Origin: Taudactylus pleione | Taxonomy: Eukaryota; Chordata; Amphibia; Anura; Myobatrachidae | Direction of reading: 5' to 3' | Length of the DNA: 64,000 nt | Assembly (NCBI GenBank): GCA_031769625.1 | Contig: JAUIMM010000124.1 | Span: 10,552,001 to 10,616,000 of the forward strand | Shown here: positions 10,470 through 21,619 of the stretch, one piece after another | Layout: each line of letters begins with the position of its first letter | Numbering within the stretch: the stretch's first letter is position 1 | Program-made: the position numbers and the translations under genes | The notes under the pieces: generated by a model | The model's database searches: none | What the model saw: only the letters and a program-made list of their open reading frames with translations | Told to the model about the DNA's origin: nothing

Positions 10470-10564
10470 CTAAAACAAAGTAACAGGTTCTAGGCTCATA
10501 TAGGATTCAAACTCATGAAATGTAAAGTGAACCAAAGACAAAATAATTAAACAAATAATTTAAT
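10470..10564. other. Short intron stretch between SRCR exon and Tc1
   Basis: Collinear with 51802-51890. No feature seen. Confidence 0.4.
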
Positions 10565-12445
10565 TAATATTGTAATGTTGTGATCATTGTATTATCTGAT
10601 TGGTCCTACCATCTTGCTTAACATACAGATTATTCCAGACAGTATTTCATTGTGAAACAGTAGACTTTTAAAGTAAATGCTCAAACTCATATTTCATTAT
10701 TAGTCTGCAGATTTTTTTAAAGAAAATTGCAAACTAAAAAATACTACTTGCATAAGTGGTCAACCCCATGTGCTGTGAAAGCTCCATGCTAACACAGATG
10801 ACAGATATTACCCTAACAATTGGCTTTCATTTAGCATTTACTTGTTAATCATTAAAAAATTTCAGCTTTTATGAATAAAATCCCCCCTAATAACATTGGT
10901 TATGATGTGAGTATGAAGAAATATTGTGAAAGTAATTTGCAAAGAGCATTCTAAGAAAATTAAAGATACGTAAAGATATAAACATACACAGATAGGGTAA
11001 GGCTACAAATAATATCCAAGTGCTTGAATATCTTGGTGTGCACTCTTGAATCAATTGTGAGGAAATTAAAGCTGCTTCATACCACCCAGGCACTGACTGT
11101 CATTCAACATCAGAGCAAGAAGGAGACTTGTGAGGGAAACCACAGAGAAGCCAATTACCACTTTGAAGGAGCTACAGATTTCAGTGGCTGAAACTGGATT
11201 GAAGATGCACCAGTCAGCCATATAAAGAGCTCTACATACAACTTGCCTGCATGGGAGGGTGGCTACAAATAAGTGGTTACTGAAGAAAAACCCACAAATC
11301 ATGTCAGGATAATTTTCCAGAAAACATCAGAGTGACCCAGCTAAAGGTTTTCTGGTAGATGAGAGAAAAATTAAGCCTTTTGGTCTCAATGCAAAATATT
11401 ATGTGTGGTGCAGACCTAACACTGCCCATTCCTTAGCAAACAACATCCTAACAGTGAAATATGGGGTGGCTGCATCATGTTGTGGGTGCTTTTCCTCAGT
11501 GGAGACTGGGGACAGTAAAATGCTGCAAGACAACTGCTTTAGTCTGCTAGAACACTAATTCTTAGGATAAAGTTAACTTTTAAGCAGTATAACGATCCCA
11601 AGTACAAGGCCAAAGCATCACTGATAAGTAGAGATGTGCACAAACCCCCGTGTTTTGGTTCTAAATCATTGCATTGTGTTTTGGTTTTGGCGAAACCACC
11701 CTCAAGTGTTTTAGTTCAGTTTCGTTTTTAGTTTTGTTTTGGATTTCTTGGACCTGTTTTTGTTCCTATAGTTTTATTAACATCAATTACAATTATTTCC
11801 CTTCATTTCCAGTCTTTTTTGACCACCTCACAGCACCTGAAATCATAACAAAGGGACTTAAATGAAATCCAAAATATACAAGATCCGTTTTTAAGATCCA
11901 AGTTCCAAACTAGCAAAAAGACCTGAGTCGGGCCTTGGTTGTACTTCAAACACCAATGTAATCCGAGCCCGGTCTTGGAAACACAAAGTTCGGATGTGTT
12001 CAGTTTCCGTGAATATTCTACAAGGTCAAGTCAAAGTCCAGATGTTAATAAAAATTAGTATGTGGGACTATTTGAAAATGTCAGTCCACATCCAATCAAC
12101 CTGAACAATATGGAGCAAATCTGCAAGGAAGAATGGGCAAAACACTCTCAGTGTGTAAACCTGTGTAAACCTGGTAGAAACTTACCCCAACAGACTTAAA
12201 GCTGTTAAAGCTTAAAGCTGTTATTATAGCAAAAGGTGGTTCTACCAACTACTAGTTTTCAGGGGGTGAATAGCTATGCAAGCAGTTGTTGTGTTTGTTG
12301 TTGTTTTAATTTTTGACATCTGTAGACAAATAAAAAATTATGAGTTTGAAAAATCACTCAGCTATGAGTCACTAAAGTATGGTAAGGAGAAATCCTTGTC
12401 AACACACCAGAATTCATTATGATATGGAACGTTACAATTTTAACT
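10565..12445 (+). mobile_element. Tc1-like transposon with long (~200 bp) inverted ends, decayed
   Basis: The left part (10565-10770) and the right part (12250-12445) are imperfect inverted repeats: 'caaactcata', 'gtctgcagat' and 'ttgcataagtggtcaacccc' on the left match, inverted, 'ggggtgaatagctatgcaag', 'atctgtagac' and 'tatgagtttg' on the right. The transposase remnant (11010-11560) shows AKVFWSDERKI-like and CCGCFSSVETGDS-like residues, the DDE region of Tc1 transposases, broken by indels. The 3' end has the usual Tc1 sequence (aaaggtggttctaccaactac). A hAT end is inserted at 11626. The left half is shared with duplicon B (55188-55858) and the right end with 35103-35350. Confidence 0.8.
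11626..12025 (-). mobile_element. hAT1-type terminal fragment inserted in Tc1
   Basis: Begins tagagatgtgcac and continues 'ccgtgttttggtt...ggttttggcgaaacca', the reverse complement layout of the right end of hAT1/hAT3 (ccaaaaccaaaacacg...gtgcacacccctag), including the 'atttccagtc...accacctcaca' block. The opposite end is not recognisable. Tc1 sequence (aggtcaagtcaaagtccag) resumes at about 12027. Confidence 0.65.
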
Positions 12446-12717
12446 GCAAGTAGACAATAATTATATTCTGCATGATTCAACCTTTCAAATACAAGGCTGT
12501 TAGATATACAGTACTAAGGACAATCCTCATTGGCAGGCTGCAAGTGCAATAAACACAGCACAGACTACACAAAACCGGATCTGGGTGCGTTGATCACATA
12601 GATAGTATATTCTGATATAACAGGCTGCTCCTACAGCAGGATCTGCACCTGCTAATAATGAAGTCATCAGTTCTAGAGAAAGAGAGTATATCTGCACACT
12701 CCAATATATGACGAGAT
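12446..12717. other. Duplicon flank, then short unassigned stretch
   Basis: 12446-12560 matches 35355-35510 downstream of another Tc1 right end, so it is duplicated host sequence. 12561-12717 has no feature I can name. Confidence 0.5.
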
Positions 12718-13060
12718 ACGGTCATGTAACAAAATTACAAAGTAAAAAAGGATAGTTTATTTGCTGGGGCACACTTGGATGAAAATTACAAATAAGATTG
12801 GTTAAAATATAACTTTTATTATGTTAACATAAAAACAGAGGTATCCCTATCACACAAAATCATATAGTAAGAAATACAAAACATCGAACATAAAATGAAA
12901 TTAATGTGAAATAGTCAAATTTTATTTTATATTGTGATTAATTAAACACTCAGGTGTTTACAACAAACATCCCAGTGATAGGTGAAAATAGAACAAATGA
13001 TATCAAATTCTGTATACTACAGGGGACACAAATAAAGGTTTGGTATCAATAGAATATAGG
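12718..13060 (-). repeat. Inverted PLE pseudo-LTR fragment
   Basis: This stretch is the reverse complement of 20975-21310: 'ggcacacttggatgaaaatt', 'gttaacataa', 'gtgtttacaacaaac' and 'accaaac/gtttggt' all reappear inverted. It abuts a 5'-truncated PLE copy. Penelope-like elements are known for terminal repeats in both direct and inverted orientation, with a partial inverted copy upstream of a truncated one. This is that arrangement. Confidence 0.75.
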
Positions 13061-15140
13061 TACACTGATGTAGGTAAAAAATTCAACAGACACAAATGCA
13101 ATTTCCAAACAGGGAATATTTTTAAGTGGAATAAGCAATATACCAATAGACAGAGTCAGAGACCACAGGAGTCTTATACATCATCCGAGATTGAGTCCTC
13201 TGGGGGAGAAGACTTTTCAGAGACTAACTTAAGTGAACCTTTACACTCCTGACATAGACATGATATGTATAATGATGAACATCCCTCATCAGTTTTTTAG
13301 GACAAGGCAGGGGGGGGGGTGACCCAAGTATCGTACAAGAGGAAAACGAGGTGTAGCAAGAAAAAACGTAGGGGAGTCATCAGACTGGGATCAACGTCTA
13401 CCACCCAGATACCTGATCAGAACACCAAAGAGGTAATGACTCACGATTGCGATCAGAACCCCAAGGAGGTAACGACTCACGATTCCAACTTAAAGATCAT
13501 CAATCTTTCAAAAAGAATTTTGACCAATGAACAAACATCATTACTTAGCAAGGGATTATCGTTTTCACCTACACAACCTTGTGATCGATTTGGATGGGAA
13601 AAGGACCTTAAGATATTTGGACATAAACTCTTACTGAAGAAATACTTTGCCAACCAGAAGCATCATATTGCATTGGGTGATCCCATACTTGAACAAAAGA
13701 CGATCTTTGACCAAGAAGAACTTGATGCAATACATACACTGGAGGAATTTCAACAGGAAGGGATTTATACCAAATCTCATAAGAATTTAATGAGACCACG
13801 GTGTAAGAAAAAAATCAACCTTCTTCCCCCCTGAATCTTCTTGTCTGGAGGTCCTAAATTTTCAAGAATTGGTGTCCAAAGACTTGTATCAACTCCATTT
13901 AAAAACCAGAGGTAAGAAGTACTTACAGAATAATCTCAAAAAACAAGAAACAGAAGCCCTAAGGGAAATACAGCAATGGAAAGAAGTGGTAATAAAACCT
14001 TCTGACAAGGGAGGAAATATTGTCATCTGGCTCATGGAAATGTATCAAAAAGAGGCTATGCGACAACTCAATGATGCAAGTTGCTATCAGAAAAAACATA
14101 GGTTATCCAAGCATTAAACAACAATAGTATCAACATCAAGCTGACACATCATTACAGCCAAGACTGGGTACCCTTTTTGGACCTAAAAATCTATAAGGCA
14201 GATTTAGGTGTAATCAATACCGAACTCTATCATAAAGAAACAGCGACCAATAGTCTTCTTCATCAAATGAGTGCACATTTCCCCCAAAAAACAACAGTAG
14301 AAAACCTACCAAAGGGTGAATTTTTGCATCTCAAACGCAACTGTTCGGAAGAACAAAACTTCTAGTCCAAAAGCATTGAACTTAATGAAAGACTGAGGGA
14401 AAGGGGGTATAGTAATAGGTGCATCAAGAAAGCCAAATCTAGTATCTCCAACATCAAAAGAGACGCATTGATCTTCAAGAAAGAAGAACATAAAATACAT
14501 GACCATCGATCTAATCAAGATACAGATGAGATCAGATTTATTGGTAATTTCTGCAGAGAATGGAGGAAGATGCAAGAAATAATTCAGAGACATTGCTCAG
14601 TTCTTCATCTCCACGAAGATCTATCCCAAGTATTGGGTACCAAGGTTGCCATGGGATGGCGTTGATCGAGAAACTTACGAGACCAACTTGTAAAAAGTCA
14701 TTTCACTAAATTCCCCAAAATAGAAAGGACAACACTAGGATCATTTGCATGCGGGACATGTAAAGCATGCCAATACATGGTGAAGTGTGAAAAGGTTGAG
14801 GACAAGTTTGGACGTGATATCCAAATAAAGGACTTTATTGCAACACTATGGGAGTCATCTATTGTTTGACATGCCACTGCAATATGAAGTATGTAGGAAT
14901 AACATCTAGAAATTTGAAACAACACATTTTGGAACATGCCAGAACTATTAGAAATACACCATCTGACCTTGCAAAGTTTAAAAAACTCACTTCAGTTGCC
15001 CACCACTTTCACATACACCATAACAACAACCCAAAGGGTTTACGAGCATTTGGCTTAGAGAAAATTGATTTGGGAGTCCGTGGAGGTGACATTATGCAAG
15101 AGCTAATGAAAAAGGAGAGTGCTTGGACCTTCAAATAAGG
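13060..15140 (+). pseudogene. PLE copy 1: 5'-truncated RT and GIY-YIG remnant
   Basis: Collinear at the DNA level with PLE copy 2 from its codons 'FQTGNIFKWNKQYTNRQ' on. Recognisable in order: a basic N-terminal region (13040-13252), LKKYFANQKHHIALGDP (13625-13680), the PLE motif KPSDKGGNIVIW (13995-14035), then a deletion of about 680 bp that removes the RT core including the YIDD box, then WVPFLDLKIY and TATNSLLHQMSAHFP (14165-14285), and the endonuclease below. Frames break at 13252, 13834, 14117 and 14365. It is non-functional. In an intact PLE the product is a telomerase-like reverse transcriptase fused to an endonuclease. Confidence 0.88.
14848..15138 (+). pseudogene. GIY-YIG endonuclease domain of PLE copy 1
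   Basis: A 96-codon open segment: VIYCLTCHCNMKYVGITSRN gives the GIY-YIG core in its PLE form (IY..C...YVG.T), then LKQHILEH, a His-rich stretch HHFHIHHNNNPKG, and the C-terminal LMKKESAWTF that corresponds to the usual PLE ending 'E..WI/TF'. Upstream, CGTCKACQYMVKC-like cysteines (14750-14790) correspond to the zinc-finger-like motif between RT and endonuclease. The domain itself is open, but it is out of frame with the RT remnant. Confidence 0.88.
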
Positions 15141-15590
15141 TGCTCTCACCCCTAAAGGAATGAACGAATATATTAATTATAGTGTCTTCCTATAATCAAA
15201 TAACCACTTAACAGCCAATACATTATCTAATAAGCCATTCCCTTGAATTTCGTATTTTTTGTGGATTTAAATCCTTTTTTATATATTCCATGCCTCTATA
15301 TATATTTAATGATGTCATTTTTTGGAATCTTTCTCTTTCTTTCTCTTCTCCCTTTCAAGGCTCAATATACTGGGTACTATTCCCTACCCATATATTCTCA
15401 TATTCCTCTATTGGTTATGAAGTATTGTATATTACTGTATTTATAATTATGATAGTGGTGTTATATTACATGCATATTTTATAAAATCCTTCATAATTTA
15501 TACTTAATGATCAAACTCACATACTGTATGTTAATAAATATTAAATAAATTTTTTATAAATATGATTTATTATGGTAACTATAGAATAAT
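15141..15590 (+). repeat. PLE 3' UTR/end, copy 1
   Basis: Nearly identical to 26129-26573 after PLE copy 2; both end at 'tatggtaactatagaataat', which marks the shared 3' boundary. A/T-rich, no coding. Confidence 0.8.
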
Positions 15591-16185
15591 TAGGATAGGT
15601 GGACTAGGGACCACATATTAGCATTATTAAAGGATTCTCAATATGATCCTTGTTCCACTAGGTGCATACTGGGACATCACTGTTATGTGTCCTTTCACAA
15701 GAACCCTGTATTCACTTTACATTTTGGGACATCACTATTTTACATTACATTTTGGGACATCACTATTATATGTCCTTTCACAAGAACCCTGTATTCACTT
15801 TATTTTTTGGTCTCACACTTAATTTGGTAATTTTCACTATTTGATTTTATTTGTGTATCATCTCAGCACGTTTATTTATATTATGTTTCTCTTTTTAGAT
15901 TATCATAGTGAAATTCATCATTATAAATTAATTATGCACAATTTATTATATTCTTACTCTCTTGGTTGTATCACCTACCATCCTGGTTTTCAACACAGTG
16001 GCGAATTATCTGACCTCATATCACCTCATTTTATCACTTCACCTTTTAGAGTTAATTTATACTTTTATACAATATATTTATATGCACATATAATTTATGC
16101 ACTTTATGGACACAATTTATCTTGATTTCTATTTTTAATTATATTATTTCATTAATATATTTCAGCTTTAGAGAATCATATGTAC

Positions 16186-16223
<38 letters not shown>

Positions 16224-16249
16224 TGTATATATATATTTATATATATATA

Positions 16250-16280
<31 letters not shown>

Positions 16281-16532
16281 GATATATGCATTTATTCACT
16301 TTAGAACTTATACATTAGGTTAATTTATGCTGTTAGGATGTATTTATGGTGTTTTTATAGTGCTATGTATTTAGCATAAATATAAAATTAGGAATTTATG
16401 GCCTCTTTTTAGTGCCATGTATTTTGCATAAATACTAATTCTTCTAATTATGTTATTAATATGGATGGATTATATATTGTCTTCTATTTTAAATTACATC
16501 TCTACACTAATACACTTTAATCTAATAGGATT

Positions 16533-16586
<54 letters not shown>
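15591..16586. other. A/T-rich region with short tandem repeats
   Basis: 15662-15815 holds about three copies of 'ttgggacatcactattatatgt...caagaaccctgtattcac'. 16186-16275 and 16532-16583 are (TA)n tracts. The rest is A/T-rich with no gene. Open frames here are chance products of low complexity. Confidence 0.7.
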
Positions 16587-17027
16587 CAGGTTGAGTCTCC
16601 CATATCCAAAATGCTTGGGACCAGGGGTATTTTGGATATCGGAATACTCTGTATTTTGGAATAATTGCATATTATAATGAAATGTCTTGGAAATGGGACC
16701 CAAATATACACACAGAATGCATTTATGTGTTATATACACCTTATACACACAGCCTGCAGGTCATTTTAGACAGTATTTTTTATAATTTTGTGCGTCAAAA
16801 AAAGTTTGTGTACATACATAAAATTCATTTATGTTTCATATACACCTTATACACACAGCCTGAAGGTTATTTTATACAATCTTTTTAATAATTTGTGCCT
16901 TAGACAAAGTTTATGTACATTAAACCATCAAAAGTCAAAGGTTTCATTATCTCAGTCATGCCGAAAATATTCAGTATTTCGGAATATTCCGTATTTCGGA
17001 ATATTTGGATATGGGAGACTCAACCTG
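16587..17027. mobile_element. Tigger/pogo-like element, 441 bp, TSD TA
   Basis: Perfect inverted ends CAGGTTGAGTCTCCCATATC...GATATGGGAGACTCAACCTG, flanked by TA on both sides (the left copy closes the (TA)n tract). The interior ('atgcttgggaccag', 'atatacaccttatacacacagcctgaaggt', 'accatca.aa.tcaaagg') resembles, from memory, a mammalian Tigger-related (MER46-like) non-autonomous family with ends ggttgagtatccc. No transposase. An internal duplication of the 'catttatgt...caccttatacacacagcct' block is present (16715-16755 and 16825-16865). Confidence 0.85.
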
Positions 17028-17771
17028 TATATATATAATCATGTCAACCTATCATATTTAATGAAGTTATGTTATGTCAACATGTTTTGTCAGGATGACC
17101 TTATAGTGTTATTAATGCTATGTACTCTGCATAATATTATATATAGTGCTATTAATTCGCACACGTTAGTTCTGTAAGATCTATATAAATGTATGTGTAT
17201 ATATAGCCTATTATGCACATTCATGTTTTTGTGTGGATGTGTATATTTATATTAGAATTATATTTTATGTAGTTATCCATATGGTGTTATGTGCATGATA
17301 CTATCCATTGTAGATAGGTTAGAGGTAACTAGTACATGTGCATATGTGCACACTTCTTTTAGCGTGTATATGTGTATATATGTATTTATGCACGTACACA
17401 TTTATATATGTTGTCATGTGTACTAATTATTTGAGCATCCTGCTTATGAGTTCTCCAACCAGAAAACAGAGCTATTTATATTATTTTATTATTCTAATTC
17501 TTTTTTATTGATATGTATTTTCAACGTTTATATATGGTTTACAATTAATTATGCTTTATTATTTATTTATATTGTATGATACTTTGTATCTATAAATATT
17601 TTTTCAACTGAGTTATATATATATTATGTATATGAGTTTTATAAATGCTGATTAAAGTTTTTACATTTATGAAGGTTTCTTAATACCCTATAACTCCTAA
17701 TTGGAGTTTAATGAGACATGGGTTGATGCTAATTAAGTTCTAATGATATGTGTATATATACCAGAGACACA
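17028..17771. other. A/T-rich stretch, nothing recognised
   Basis: Low-complexity A/T-rich DNA between the Tigger-like element and the hammerhead. No feature seen. Confidence 0.5.
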
Positions 17772-17865
17772 GTCTCCTATTCCATTATGCCTCTGAGGAA
17801 ACGGCCCTGTTGATTGGCTGAGAAACGCGTCAGGAAGTGCTACATTGAGCCAGGAGATAGGAGAC
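17772..17865 (+). ncRNA. Hammerhead-type ribozyme in PLE leader
   Basis: Core box CTGAGGA (17793-17799, fits CUGANGA) and GAAAC...GTC (17822-17831, fits GAAA + very short helix III + cleavage triplet GUC). Helix II: CGGCC pairs with GGCTG across a 'ctgttgatt' loop, with A mismatches next to the core. Helix I: CCT next to the core pairs with AGG after GTC, and further out GTCTCCTAT (17772-17780) pairs perfectly with ATAGGAGAC (17857-17865). Minimal helix-III hammerheads of this kind are established for the pseudo-LTRs of Penelope-like elements, where they process the RNA. The mismatch at the base of helix II may weaken activity. Confidence 0.6.
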
Positions 17866-20810
17866 AGGAGACGCTGGGCATTCATTGAACATGAGTACAC
17901 GCTGACTCACAGTGTCAGCTCAGTGGAAAGCAGACTAGCGGACCTCTGGATCAGTGAGACAGAAGAATTCATCTGCGTCATCACGCTTTGACCGGCTGAC
18001 TTTGAGGGACCGCGGGCGAGGACGGCCGAACACCCGCACCTATTCAGGCGGCCACGGCTTCCACCACAGCCCTGCTGGTGAACGGATCATCTATGAGCGG
18101 CTGTTTCTGACTTTGGCGCCGCCAGAATTTCCAATATCACCTATCCAGGGATAGCAGCCAGGTACCCCAATTGAGTGATTTCATTGGTGTAATATTATAT
18201 TAGCTGACCGGGATGCCGGTATCAGCTGATTAAGACATTATTTGCCTCAATAGCAAAACTGTTATAAGCACCTAGGAGTCTGTGGATCGATCCTATGTAT
18301 CAATAGAGGTGTCTTAACATTATATCCTGAAACTATTCTGAGGTCACCATTTTCTGCTGCCTGCTACTCTGAACTGCTATGTGTTACTAATATCATCCTA
18401 TCCATACTAACCCACTGCCGGGGACTGCTATCATATTCACTGATTACTAACACTTGTGCCAATTATGGAAATTTGCCCATGATTTTTACCTGTCTCATTT
18501 TGCGACCCTAACAAACTTTTCACTGGAAGCATGCTATACATTTTCATTTCTATATATATTTTTTAATTGTATTGATGCTTGGTTCTGTTTAATATTTATC
18601 TGTGTGCACACTAGATTCTTTATTGTAGACTCTATTGAGCTCAATGTCCATCCTGTAGGAAATTTTGTTGTTGTCATTGCCTTCAGATCATTGTATTCAT
18701 CAATCGAATTTATGTACTTGTTTTAATTATTTCTATTAAATACAATTGTATTATTGCCGCAGCGCTTTCCCTTTTTTCTTTCTGCATAATATTAACCTTT
18801 CCAGTTGAGATATATGCATATATCAGCAACTAAAACTATAAGGATTGGTTGCTATTTAAGTATACAGTGCAGCTATTGTTGATCTCCTGCCAAAACAATT
18901 TTTTAATCAGGTGGTCTATTTATAGCACCCTTACTCATGTTTAAGTGATCTTACATTATGGTTTCATTCAGTCGGAAGGAACGCTGTCAGTTAAAAACTA
19001 CATCTACCAGAAGGCACTGCGTTGCCCTGGAGATATGTATGGCTGAGTAACAAACACATGGGAATAACTAGGACCAATAGAAAACACTATCCACATAGGA
19101 GGCAGGGATAGTATCCTAGTCACCATGGTCTGGGGAAATCCTCCCCATTCATTAATGACGTTCAGTGAATATACGTATATAAACAAGGGATCATACACTA
19201 CACAGCAATGGTGAGGTGAGCAAGCCTAGACGTGGGCGAAACGCGCGTCCTCTCTTTATCTATTTATCTGCTAATACCATCGGAGAATCAGTTCGTGCAC
19301 AGACTGGACTCCACAACGCTGACACATTGGTATCGTATTTTCAGCTGACGGACTGTGTGTCTTTTCAGCTGCTACATTAGTTCTTTACTATTTTCTAAGC
19401 TTGCACCTGCTTTGCATGTTTAGTTAGCCCTTACAACTTATAAGGGGTATGATACAATTACCTAGGTACTGCATTTATAGCTGACAGACCAAGTGTCTGC
19501 TCAGCACTCATACCAGTTCACAATAATTATCTAAGTCTGCATCTGCTTTACAGTTTGAATAGCCCTCATAACATATAAGGGGCATAATATAATTACCCAG
19601 ATAACAAGCTCTACAGACTCTATAGATACATATGTGATACATATGTGATACCCTGCAAAGTAGTGATTGATTATTTATCTTGGTACATATGCTCACATTA
19701 TGGGATTAAGGATATTTGATGATCACACCGACACTGATTAATTTTTGAATCCCAATATGACAGAGCTGACTATATTTTTGCTTTCGGTTGTGTTTGTGAC
19801 CAATTGACTAGGGTCACTAAAAGACATTTGTGGAGATAACCACTATATTATGGTTTTCTTTCCCTGCAAATAGTTTTTCTTATGATCACCTATATTATGA
19901 ACATATAGAAACAGGGATAGTTAAATCATAAAGCAAGGTTCTAACCGGCACAAACTCTGACACATAGCTTTTATATTGTGTTATAGATCTGCCAGGAATT
20001 ATATATTATTTAACATTTGTATAATTGAATCTTTGCACACAATTGCTGCATTTGTGTTTGTCATTGGGTTCACACAACCTCTGTGACCCCATGAATCAGG
20101 GGCTGCAGGTTGCCTGTGACATACCAAGTAAGGGCTGCATGATCTAGTTGGTGCCGATATTTGGTTGGTGCAGTGCTTCTACATATACTTTCCCTGTTAA
20201 AGTTCTTTTATGATTGTTGGTATTATGAAGATATAGGAACAGGGATATCATATTAAAGCCCTAATTAAAGGGTTTAATCTGCACAAACCTGATTTTGTTA
20301 TGTAGCCTTCAATTGTGTTACAGATCTGACAGGAATCATAATTATTCTATAAGTGTATAACTGATTTTCTGCATACAATTCTTCATTCCTGTCTGTCATC
20401 AGGCTTATATTACTTCTACGACCCCATGAATCAGGGGCTGCAGGTTGCAGGTGATATATCAGTTGGTACTAATATTACTTGTCTGGTGCAGTAACTTTAT
20501 ATATATTTTACCCTAAGGGCTTTATGATATGGTTGGTACTAATATAATTTGGTTGGTGCAGTGCCTCTCTATATTATTTTACCTTGTGACATTTTTTCTC
20601 ACAAGGATTATCTTGCATTATGTAAAGGGCTTTTCTCTTCATGCTTAATAAGTGTCATATGTTTATACGAATAAGTATGCCCATGCAATACTATATCGAA
20701 CTTCGCTTTTAACTAATATATTGGACTGTCCATTGTGTCAGTCCTACATTTTTACAATACTACGAAGTCTATGTGCTAGGGAATGTCCATCCCCGCTATT
20801 TGAATTATTA
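17866..20810 (+). other. Probable PLE copy 2 leader/pLTR with internal tandem duplication
   Basis: 17880-18160 is GC-rich leader sequence. Around 19213-19249 lies a second, degenerate hammerhead-like motif (gtgagca...ggGCGAAACgcgcGTC) with a mutated first core box. 19880-20140 and 20215-20480 are diverged tandem copies, about 334 bp apart, sharing 'ccccatgaatcaggggctgcaggttgc'; 19380-19460 and 19520-19600 are another duplicated pair. No protein-coding gene. Assignment to the PLE leader is inferred from position and the ribozyme motifs. Confidence 0.45.
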
Positions 20811-20901
20811 CCTACAGTACTGGATCTGCCTTGGAAGCAAGCACCAGGCCTGGTCAGTACTTGAATGGGAGACCTCCTAGGAATACCAGGTGCAGTAGGT
20901 A
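20811..20901 (+). ncRNA. 5S rRNA-derived pseudogene / SINE head
   Basis: 'ggcctggtcagtacttgaat', 'gggagacctcctaggaatac' and 'caggtgcagtaggt' are the 3' half of vertebrate 5S rRNA with few changes, preceded by a shortened 5' half (cctacag...gatctgccttggaagcaagc). Box A/IE-like 'agcaagca' is altered. Length is about 91 nt against 120 for 5S rRNA, so part of the 5' half is deleted. It may be a solitary 5S retropseudogene or the head of a 5S-derived SINE (SINE3 type). No A-rich tail is visible. Confidence 0.75.
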
Positions 20902-20974
20902 AACTCATGGGAAGATGAATGGAACAGTACCTGACGTAGTAATTTTATAATTTATCTATTATCTACATCAGTGT

Positions 20975-21310
20975 AACTACTGTATATACCAAACCTTTAT
21001 ATGTGTCCCCAGTGGTATACAGAATTTGATATGATTTGTACTATTTTCGCCTATCACTGGGAAGTTTGTTGTAAACACCTGAGTTTAATTAATCACAATA
21101 TAAAATAAAATTTGACTATTTCACATTAGTTTCAATTTATGTTCGATGTTTTATATTTCTTACTATAAAACATCTTCTTTGTGTGATACGGATACCTCTG
21201 ATTTTATGTTAACATAATAAAAGTAATTTTTTAAGCAATCTTATTTGTAATTTTCATCCAAGTGTGCCCCAGCAAATAGCCTATCCTTTTTTTCTTTTGT
21301 AATTTTGTTA
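20975..21310 (+). repeat. PLE pseudo-LTR segment (direct partner of 12718-13060)
   Basis: Inverted relative to 12718-13060 over about 335 bp with roughly 90% visible agreement, including the variable poly-T/A runs. Lies just upstream of the PLE copy 2 coding region. Confidence 0.75.
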
Positions 21311-21619
21311 TGTGTATTTATAGGCTTTGGGAGCACCACCAACACTGTAAATCACAATGTTTGAGAAGATGTATGATGGTTGGTCTATCTAATTTTGATA
21401 ATTATTGAATAAAATTAGTCACACAAGGTTCTGTGCGAAATCCTCCCTTTCTTATTTGAAACATTTTGCTGATGTTTTTCAGTTTCTGATTCCTGCATGA
21501 ACAGCATGTGATTTTTTAATTATTTATCTTAGAGGTACCGTACTTCCTACAAGATTAAGAGTACTAAATCCATTGCTGATATAAGATTCATATTCCACTA
21601 CAGTTAACTATCTGATAAT

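Larger units (their letters stand above)
6631..11568. repeat. Duplicon A (partner of duplicon B, 48219-55858)
   Basis: From 'gatgagtgtaataaaatg' onward the sequence is collinear with 48219 onward: the same mini-exon, the same intron sequence, the same older MITEs, the same (TTA)n tract, the same SRCR exon and the same Tc1 left half. Differences are insertions or deletions private to one copy: the MITE at 8000, the element at 8706 and a 365-bp tandem duplication in A; the SINE, MITE and hAT3 in B. Shared MITEs predate the duplication and private ones follow it. Confidence 0.9.

Noticed and set aside
19213..19249. Second hammerhead-like motif (gtgagca...gcGAAACgcgcGTC)
   Set aside because: The first core box differs from CUGANGA at two fixed positions and no convincing helix I was found. 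Kept only as a decayed relative of 17772-17865.
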